DNA of 28,417 nucleotides from a virus. Position 1 is the stretch's first letter. Each line of letters begins with the position of its first letter. This document shows, piece by piece, positions 22,219 to 28,417 of the stretch. Under the pieces are notes generated by a model. It did not search any database, was not told where the DNA came from, and saw only the letters and a program-made list of their open reading frames with translations. The translations under genes and the position numbers were made by a program. The DNA is taken from positions 1 to 28,417 of the IMG/VR virus record IMGVR_UViG_3300037847_000042; one strand, given 5' to 3'.

Positions 22219-25200
22219 TTAACGCCTCATTAAGCCACCACGTGCAAACGGACGCTGCTTATTAGTCCGCCTACGCAATGCTGCAACCTGTTCTGCATCA
22301 AGGCTATCGTTTATTTCTGTGCCACGAATGGTCGTGCCGGTATATGCAGATACATCTTTTTCTGCTTGACGACGTGCCTTCACACGATTGACAGCCTGTG
22401 CAAACACCGCACCGTTTGGCCCTTTCAGGATAGCCTTCAGTTCTTGGGCTTCTGTCCGCGACAAAGTGCCATTAAGATACTTCATTGCCAATGCTACGGC
22501 ACTAAGTTTCTGCGCATTATCACCTTCGATAGCTTGATCCAGAACTGCCACATCGGATACTACGTCAACGCCACCAACCTGCTCTACGTCACGACGGTTA
22601 GGGTTATCAAGCATAGATTTACGCGCAGCATCTGCAGGGGATTTAGCAAGAGTGCCGTCATCTTTAATCCGATAGTAATCATCGCCCACCTTTTTGTACG
22701 GAATGCGACGACCCATACCACGGAAGATTACGTCGGGGGTGTATGTACGAGCAGACAAGTCTACGTCTGCATCATCACGGTCTGCCGCAGCAGCCGCATC
22801 TTCTGGTTGCCTAGAACGCTTGATGATTTCTTGCGTAGCTGCAGCCACTTGTGCATTGCTTGATGCATCATTTGTGATAATAGCGTTAAGGTCTGCCGTA
22901 GATAAAGACGTGAGGTTTACATCCATTGGGTCATCTTGCCCACCAAAGATGTTCTGTAGCTGTCCAATAATTGTATTGTCACGGAACTTTTCAGGAGAGA
23001 ATCCGTCATCAGTTTCGGGGGCAGCTTCAGCTTCTGCTTCTTCACCTACAGGGAAAAGACTGTTTATGATACTTGTAGCCTCTGCCTCTTGTACACCAAA
23101 CTTCGCCATGATTTGCTCAACAGCTTGACCACGACGAAGAATACGAGGCGGACCACCAAACAGTGGATCAGACAAATTGTTCTCGCGCACCAATGTTCTG
23201 CGGACATTTTCATCTGTCATAAACCGTGATGTCAATGGACGATTGAGGTTGTCAACAGCAATATCAACAAGTCTAGTTGCAGTAGCCTGATCAATGTCCA
23301 AGTTCTGCATAAGAGTTTGCGTTGCTTCTTTTACACCATTTGGATGAACCGTAGTATTGCCAGCTACCGTCGTTACATATCCTGTAGCTTCCAATGCGTC
23401 GTCTGCATTTTGCACAAGCATTTGAATATTGTCTTGGAAACTACTACCTTTGTGTACTTTAGCTGCCTCGTCAAATAGCACACCATAAGAAGAACCAGCC
23501 CTTAAAGAATCGCTTAACCATTTTGCTGCACCAGATGCATCATTAGGATAATCAGTTTGCAGATCAGCTATCTGGTCATCAGTCAATTCAATAATATTGA
23601 CATCTTCACCTCTATCTACAGCACCTACTTTATCTACGGTTACATCATCAGGAACAGGATCAGTTTGACTTCCTAAAGCAGCATCCGTGACACCCGTTGC
23701 AGCTTGTGTACCATCATCTGCGCCAGTATCTGCACCAAGGGCAGCGGCAGTTTGATCTGTACCTGTTGCGGCACCTGATGTACCAGCAGCTTCAGCTTGT
23801 CCCGCAGCAGCACTGAGAGCCGCATAATCAAGACCTTGGAATCTTGCGGCAGCAAGGTCGATACTTTTTGTGTTCCAGCCCTCTGCTACAGCTTGTTCTC
23901 TATTTACTTTGACAGCAGCAGCAATAGCTTTTTCAAACTCTTCTTTTGCATTTGCACCGGAATCTTCAAGCAGCTTAATAATTTTACCAAGCTGTGCAGC
24001 ATCTGTCATATCTGTCATAGACAGACCTTCCAATGCCGTAGCAAGTTTCGGATTACTGATTGCAAGATTCTTTTTTGCTGTAGCGTAAATGTTATTATAC
24101 GCAGCGTTTACTGACGCAGGTGTTGTACCAGAAAGATTTGCAGCTTCAGTCTTCAGCCGGTTACGGTTGAGGATATCTTCCGCCATGCCTTTACCGACAA
24201 ACGGACCTTCGCTGTTTCGATAGGCGTCACCGTGCTTGGCAATGTTACGCTGAATGTCTTCATCGATACGAGCAATCTGCGTTTCAAGCGGAACAAACCC
24301 GCCTGCCGCAAGATCATCTGCCTCTCTACTAAGTCTCGTAGCTTCTGTAACATCGCCATCACGTGCAGCAATAACTGCTCGTGCGCGAAGCACAGCTTCT
24401 GGACCTTCAAGTTGTGCCTGTTCAAGTTTTATCTTATCATCAATCGCACGTCGCTGTGTCAGTAAGTCCATGTAACCCTCATCTTCAGGGTCCATGAGAG
24501 ACAGCTGCTGATCTAGTGCTTTAAGCTGTGTGGCATCATCGCCTTGCTCACGTGCTACTTCAAGAAGTTTCTCACGTCTTTCTTCCGCTTTCTTTACATC
24601 TTCAGCTGATGATGTTGGATTAACGATGATGTCATTAAGATGATTGAGTTTGGAATTAGTATCCATAGAATGATAGTTCATTGCTTCCCTATCAAACGTA
24701 AATCTACCAAAGTCCAGAGACGTTGCAGTCGGCGTAGTGGTCATGCCAATAGCTGCCATCTGTTCTGTGGCACGTTCTGCGCCAGCAGCAGTGACATCAA
24801 ATCCAGGGGCAATAGCACTAATCAGGCCACTACCTTTGATAGTGCCTTTCGGGAATATCATATCAGATGGCGCATAGCTGCTCTCTGCGTCGGAGAGGCT
24901 GCGCACAATTTCTGACAGACTGTATTTATTAGCTGGGGCATCCACGCTGGCACGTTGGATGAAGTCGAGAGGACGGACACCTACACCAGCGTTACGCTGT
25001 TCTTTCATAAAGGTGATGTCGTCAGTGAAGCCAGACAGACCACGTTCTTTGTACAACGCAGCTGCAATGTTTTGCGCGTTCACATCATTGGCGTCACCAC
25101 CAATAACATAAGCAGCATCTCTGATCAGGGTTTCAATCTCCTGATCTTTCTTGCGACGTTCCTTTTCGCGTTCTTCCGCTTTCTTCAAACGCCACTTGGA

Positions 25201-25299
25201 CACCATGTCGATATTATCGCGTGTCCGTTCAATACTTTCTTTAAGCTGTGTGTCTACGGATTTAGCAAGACCCGTAGCAAATCCCATAAAGAAACTCAT
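22219..25299 (-). CDS. Large virion protein, putative internal protein (1026 aa)
   Basis: MSFFMGFATGLAKSVDTQLKE opens into a highly charged coiled-coil (about residues 15-65). A long helical body follows, then an Ala/Gly/Thr/Asp low-complexity linker near residues 496-550, and a final RPFARGGLMRR. The start follows GGAGAA and overlaps the preceding stop (TAATG). No enzyme motif was seen. An internal or ejected virion protein is likely, since the N-terminus resembles those of marine podovirus structural proteins; this is inference. Confidence 0.65.
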   Translation of the reverse strand: MSFFMGFATGLAKSVDTQLKESIERTRDNIDMVSKWRLKKAEEREKERRKKDQEIETLIRDAAYVIGGDANDVNAQNIAAALYKERGLSGFTDDITFMKEQRNAGVGVRPLDFIQRASVDAPANKYSLSEIVRSLSDAESSYAPSDMIFPKGTIKGSGLISAIAPGFDVTAAGAERATEQMAAIGMTTTPTATSLDFGRFTFDREAMNYHSMDTNSKLNHLNDIIVNPTSSAEDVKKAEERREKLLEVAREQGDDATQLKALDQQLSLMDPEDEGYMDLLTQRRAIDDKIKLEQAQLEGPEAVLRARAVIAARDGDVTEATRLSREADDLAAGGFVPLETQIARIDEDIQRNIAKHGDAYRNSEGPFVGKGMAEDILNRNRLKTEAANLSGTTPASVNAAYNNIYATAKKNLAISNPKLATALEGLSMTDMTDAAQLGKIIKLLEDSGANAKEEFEKAIAAAVKVNREQAVAEGWNTKSIDLAAARFQGLDYAALSAAAGQAEAAGTSGAATGTDQTAAALGADTGADDGTQAATGVTDAALGSQTDPVPDDVTVDKVGAVDRGEDVNIIELTDDQIADLQTDYPNDASGAAKWLSDSLRAGSSYGVLFDEAAKVHKGSSFQDNIQMLVQNADDALEATGYVTTVAGNTTVHPNGVKEATQTLMQNLDIDQATATRLVDIAVDNLNRPLTSRFMTDENVRRTLVRENNLSDPLFGGPPRILRRGQAVEQIMAKFGVQEAEATSIINSLFPVGEEAEAEAAPETDDGFSPEKFRDNTIIGQLQNIFGGQDDPMDVNLTSLSTADLNAIITNDASSNAQVAAATQEIIKRSRQPEDAAAAADRDDADVDLSARTYTPDVIFRGMGRRIPYKKVGDDYYRIKDDGTLAKSPADAARKSMLDNPNRRDVEQVGGVDVVSDVAVLDQAIEGDNAQKLSAVALAMKYLNGTLSRTEAQELKAILKGPNGAVFAQAVNRVKARRQAEKDVSAYTGTTIRGTEINDSLDAEQVAALRRRTNKQRPFARGGLMRR

Positions 25300-25826
25300 T
25301 AGCTTCTCCTGCCCATCAGACCTGTTGCACGTTCTGTCGCTGCTTCTCTGAGAGTTTGTGTAATCTCATCAGTAGTGGCTTGGCTTTCTGATGAATCACC
25401 CTCTTCAGTTTCTTCTTCTGATTGTTCTTGCAGCTTGACAAGAGCCTTGTCTATAAGTGTGCTACGAACCTCTGGGGATTTTTCCATTCCAGTATTATAT
25501 TCTATGCCTTCTTCATCTGCCATGAACATGATGAGTTCCATTAGCACAGGGATGACTAGCATACCAACATCTACACTATGCTTTCCTTCCATAACAGCTG
25601 CTGTTTGGATTGTGTTCGCTAGTGTTGTTACAGGCACACCCATTTCCAGAACATCCATAAGTTGTTCTGTTACATCATCGTTAGCAAAGCGGGGAATATA
25701 ATATTCAAGCGCTTCTTCAACAGTTGTGTACTGTGCGGGTGATTGCCACGGACGTGCGCCTAACTCATGTGTCAGTGACATTCCAGGAATTGGAGCATCC
25801 AGCACTGGTTCGTTTGTAATATCCAT
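25299..25826 (-). CDS. Conserved marine-phage structural-region protein (175 aa)
   Basis: The block IPGMSLTHELGARPWQSPAQ, then YTTVEEALEYYIPRF, is one I associate with marine phage structural clusters, but no function is known. The middle has hydrophobic helices (VDVGMLVIPVLMELIMFMAD) and the C-terminus is a Glu/Ser-rich disordered tail ending LMGRRS. TAATG overlaps link it to the genes on both sides, so it should be made with the virion proteins, possibly as an assembly partner. Confidence 0.65.
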   Translation of the reverse strand: MDITNEPVLDAPIPGMSLTHELGARPWQSPAQYTTVEEALEYYIPRFANDDVTEQLMDVLEMGVPVTTLANTIQTAAVMEGKHSVDVGMLVIPVLMELIMFMADEEGIEYNTGMEKSPEVRSTLIDKALVKLQEQSEEETEEGDSSESQATTDEITQTLREAATERATGLMGRRS

Positions 25827-26038
25827 TACGCTTTAGCTTCCTTCTTGTCACGAATCATAGTCATGTAAGAGGCTACACGATCCATAGGTTCTTGTATATT
25901 ACTTTGACGAGCAGGCATCTTGTCTTCAGACTTTGCCAGCAGCCCACGCATTGTAGGTTTAGGTTTGGCAGTCTCGACTTCTTTTTTTAGACGCCGGTCC
26001 ATGCTATGATACAACATAGCTGCGGGATTAGTTAGCAT
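25826..26038 (-). CDS. Small basic hypothetical protein (70 aa)
   Basis: Overlaps the 703-aa gene by 11 bases and the 175-aa gene by a TAATG. The protein is Lys/Arg-rich (MDRRLKKEVETAKPKPTMRG) with Met-rich helices and a KKEAKA end. No family is recognised. Its tight fit in the operon supports expression. Confidence 0.6.
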   Translation of the reverse strand: MLTNPAAMLYHSMDRRLKKEVETAKPKPTMRGLLAKSEDKMPARQSNIQEPMDRVASYMTMIRDKKEAKA

Positions 26039-28139
26039 AATTATACCTCACCTTGCGTTTGTTTACAACCAAATTCATCATCTGGCGAAGAATAAACTTA
26101 ATCTTGGGCTTGTCCTTAATATACTCTGCAAAGTCTTTGCCGTGCTTTACATATAGGTTGAACAGCCAGCGAGGTGCGTTCTTCTTCATCCAAGAACGGA
26201 ACATGAACCAGCGGATGTCAGCCGGTCCATATACCTCACGTGCCACCCAACAAAACTCAATGAATGCGCTGCCTAGTGTACCAATCAGGCCACCGATTGC
26301 GCTACCTGCAGCAGTCTTTCCTGCCGCCTTTGTAGCTGCTGCTTGTGCATCGGCACTCAGCTGTGCAATAGCCATGCTATTCAAACGATCTAGTTCATTC
26401 TCAGCAGATGTCCATGCCCACTCCATCGTGTCACCGTAATATTGCCACAGATTATCATAAGCATTTTTTGACACGTCCAACAGGGCAGTAGCGTTCAGTT
26501 CGTTTGCACGATTGATGGCAGCAGTGTTTGCTGTTGAAATCTCTCGACGCCACTGTGCGTTGTTTTGTGCAATCACAAGTTGGTTCTGTGCGTTAAACTG
26601 ATCCCGTTGGTTGTTCAATTCTGCATTAAATCGTTCGACTGTGTTGCGTTGCCCCGCATTAAATTGTGACTGTGCATTGGATTGTGCTGCGTTAAACTGT
26701 GATACTTGCGAAGAAAGACTAGCAAAGAATTGATTCACTTGGTTTTCAGATGTGGCGTTAAATTGACGTGCAGCATTTTCTGCCGCTTGATCAGTAAACA
26801 AACTTTGAATACGCTGTTGCGCTTTGAACATAGAGGTTTGTTGGCGATTTGATAGATTAGCCATATCCATCTGCAAGAATGCTTGCGCGTTCATAACGGA
26901 TGCTTGCTGACGGTTATTCAAATTAGCCATATCAAGCTGAGACAATGCTGCAGCCTCTGCCATTACAAGTGCTTGTTGATTATTTAAATTAGCAAGATTT
27001 ACGCTGTTTGCGGCACGTGCATTTTCTAGTGCAACTTGCTGTTCAGCAGTAAAGTTCATATTAGCAATGTCGCTAATCTTAGAAGCGTTCATCACTCGTG
27101 CTTGAAACGCCTGATTAAATTCCTGTCCTATAAAACTAGCACGTTGCTGTGCAGCAAGCATAGCGCGTTGCTGTCTATTTGATAAGTTTTGCGATTCAAA
27201 CTTTGCTACGGTAGATGCATCGGCTTGTGCAATAGGTAACGCACTTTCCATAGCGGCTTGAATTGCAGCCTGACCTGCTACACTAGATGCCCCCAGACCA
27301 CGTGCTTGCATACCAGCCATAGCATTGCGCATAGCACCCGCAGCCCACGTAGGAGTTTCGCCACCCTCAAACTGCTGCATTAGCCCTTCTAATTGACCTT
27401 GTACAGTAGCTTGTTTTGATGGAGTAGCTTGTGCCGCCTGAATTTCTTCAGAGAATTTAGCCGCCTTCTCTGCATTGAATGTCGGCTCAATAAGTTCACC
27501 CTGCTGAATCTCACGTTGTACAGGGTTATCTATTAGGATGGCATTACCTTGTGCGGCTTCTAAATTGCCTACACTAGATGTTGTTTGTTGCGCTGCAGTA
27601 ATTTGCGCACGTGGGTCTACTGTGCCTTGTGCAGCTTGTGTAGCATCCAGTGCAGCATCTACAGCTGGCGCTGCGTTTGCAGCTTTAATCTGTGCAGCTT
27701 CTGCTTCAACAACAGGGTCAGCCTGTGTTGTGCCTGCCATAGCTGTGGGTACAGTCATTGGACCACTAACTTGACCCACATCAGAATCTATAATTTGATC
27801 TTCTGTAGCTACTTGACCTACAGGAGCAACAGCACCACCCGCTGGAAGACCAGGGGTAAACGCTTGTTGTGCCATTATGTCGCCAAGATTTGCGCCTTCT
27901 GGAACTCCAGTAGTGGTAGGTACAACCTGTTGAGGCAATTGTACTGTACCACCCTCTTGCATTTTTACCACCCCACCACGCGCCATCTGCATAGCTTGAT
28001 TAGTGTAAGTTTGCATTTGCTGTTGACGCATTGGGTCTTGAGCAAGGTAGTCTTGAAAGCCTAGCATATTACCTTGATAGCCCATCGAACGTGCTATCTT
28101 TTCCATGCCGCTAGGCTTAAATGCTTTAAACATTGCCAT
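26028..28139 (-). CDS. Virion protein with 11-residue repeat rod (703 aa)
   Basis: Three parts. Residues 1-70 include MARGGVVKMQEGG (52-64). An Ala/Gln-rich middle contains a repeat rod: three 22-residue units starting ANLNN/ANLSN (383-448), one linker of 11, then six 11-residue units starting FNA or FFA (460-525). Together 383-525 is 13 units of 11, the spacing of hendecad coiled coils. A C-terminal Trp- and basic-rich domain begins FCWVAREVYGPADIRWFMFR, a block that recurs at the ends of phage tail and structural proteins. Probably a long fibrous or internal virion protein. Confidence 0.7.
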   Translation of the reverse strand: MAMFKAFKPSGMEKIARSMGYQGNMLGFQDYLAQDPMRQQQMQTYTNQAMQMARGGVVKMQEGGTVQLPQQVVPTTTGVPEGANLGDIMAQQAFTPGLPAGGAVAPVGQVATEDQIIDSDVGQVSGPMTVPTAMAGTTQADPVVEAEAAQIKAANAAPAVDAALDATQAAQGTVDPRAQITAAQQTTSSVGNLEAAQGNAILIDNPVQREIQQGELIEPTFNAEKAAKFSEEIQAAQATPSKQATVQGQLEGLMQQFEGGETPTWAAGAMRNAMAGMQARGLGASSVAGQAAIQAAMESALPIAQADASTVAKFESQNLSNRQQRAMLAAQQRASFIGQEFNQAFQARVMNASKISDIANMNFTAEQQVALENARAANSVNLANLNNQQALVMAEAAALSQLDMANLNNRQQASVMNAQAFLQMDMANLSNRQQTSMFKAQQRIQSLFTDQAAENAARQFNATSENQVNQFFASLSSQVSQFNAAQSNAQSQFNAGQRNTVERFNAELNNQRDQFNAQNQLVIAQNNAQWRREISTANTAAINRANELNATALLDVSKNAYDNLWQYYGDTMEWAWTSAENELDRLNSMAIAQLSADAQAAATKAAGKTAAGSAIGGLIGTLGSAFIEFCWVAREVYGPADIRWFMFRSWMKKNAPRWLFNLYVKHGKDFAEYIKDKPKIKFILRQMMNLVVNKRKVRYNYAN

Positions 28140-28357
28140 TACTTAATTCCCATAAATACTGATACTACCATTGCTACTACAAGAATGGTGCTACCCATAA
28201 TCATTGCTTCTAATCGCCACATACGCTTGTCCAAAGAATCGAGCCTATCTTGTACCGCCGCGTAACGAATTGCGCATTCTTTTTCATGCGCTTCTAATTC
28301 CAGCTGCGTTTTAAGTATGGGTTCCATTGTTTGCTCTAACTTCATACTAGCTTGCAT
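28139..28357 (-). CDS. Small coiled-coil plus membrane protein, holin-like (72 aa)
   Basis: Residues 1-48 are charged helix (LEAHEKECAIRYAAVQDRLD, then SLDKRMWRLEA) and 51-72 one hydrophobic segment (MIMGSTILVVAMVVSVFMGI) ending in Lys. This layout fits XhlA-like or other single-pass holin-class proteins. No endolysin lies nearby in the window, so a lysis role is inferred. Its ATG lies 11 bases inside the end of the preceding gene, and its stop overlaps the next start (TAATG). Confidence 0.55.
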   Translation of the reverse strand: MQASMKLEQTMEPILKTQLELEAHEKECAIRYAAVQDRLDSLDKRMWRLEAMIMGSTILVVAMVVSVFMGIK

Positions 28358-28417
28358 TTAGGCTACGACCTATTTCGTAGAGGTTCGTTCCGTCCGAAAG
28401 GAATGTGAAGATATCTT
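28347..28417 (-). CDS. C-terminal end of a probable tail-fibre-type protein (partial)
   Basis: From the right edge an open frame reads DIFTFLSDGTNLYEIGRSLN and then AS before TAG (28347-28349). A SDGTNLYE-like ending is frequent at the C-termini of marine phage tail and structural proteins. Only 22 codons are inside the window. The 11-base overlap with the holin-like start is like other overlaps in this operon, which supports the frame over the two alternatives. Confidence 0.45.
   Translation of the reverse strand, partial: DIFTFLSDGTNLYEIGRSLNAS

Noticed and set aside
22366-25302. Rightward open frames opposite the 1026-aa gene
   Set aside because: Low-complexity antisense shadows without operon context.
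1-28417. tRNA genes, attP core, CRISPR array or insertion sequence
   Set aside because: No T-loop-like GGTTCRA in a cloverleaf context, no regularly spaced repeat-spacer pattern and no transposase were seen by eye; a tRNA or att search of the full genome would be decisive.

Overview
This window looks like the left and central part of a tailed-phage genome, most probably a podovirus-like phage of the HMO-2011 type that infects marine Alphaproteobacteria (SAR116 or Roseobacter-like hosts). The strongest clue is the family A DNA polymerase at 9934-11976. It carries a DnaJ-like four-cysteine zinc insert between its exonuclease and polymerase parts, the hallmark described for SAR116 phage HMO-2011. 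A B12-dependent class II ribonucleotide reductase, a T7-type endonuclease I, separate primase and DnaB-like helicase genes, MazG, and large structural proteins carrying ARGG motifs fit the same picture. The host is inferred; nothing in the window fixes it.

Layout. (1) 1-565 is a non-coding leader with several short dyads. (2) 566-1938 holds three rightward genes, richer in GC and GCCG words than the rest, including a DUF7227-like protein; they end at a clear terminator (1967-2002). (3) 1939-2351 is a dense control region: GTTAG-N6-CTAAC units repeated every 38 bp, three TGTCAA-N4-TTGAC dyads, and a roughly 41-bp element that recurs at 2678. (4) 2352-7013 is a run of mostly small early genes, including a cytosine-C5 methyltransferase, a T5orf172/GIY-YIG-like protein, an Api92-like protein and an 18-residue membrane peptide coupled to the integrase. 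(5) 7010-14417 is the recombination and replication core: integrase, primase, helicase, polymerase, a probable ssDNA-binding protein, a Fe-S RecB-type exonuclease and endonuclease I. (6) 14414-18657 is nucleotide metabolism and host-takeover cargo: a DUF3310 protein, class II RNR, an RMF-like protein, MazG and a half-size Na+/phosphate-cotransporter-like membrane protein. (7) A strong terminator at 18666-18689 separates this from a leftward block (18688-28417) of virion genes: two very long putative internal virion proteins, three smaller or medium genes, a holin-like small membrane protein, and the last codons of a probable tail-fibre-type gene running in from the right edge.

Working together: early rightward transcription probably starts in the left control regions and runs through tightly coupled genes (many ATGA or TAATG overlaps). 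The exonuclease and endonuclease I can break down host DNA, RNR and MazG adjust the nucleotide pool, and the polymerase, primase and helicase copy the genome. The integrase suggests a temperate option. The virion block converges on the early block from the other strand. No tRNA, rRNA, CRISPR array or insertion sequence was seen.
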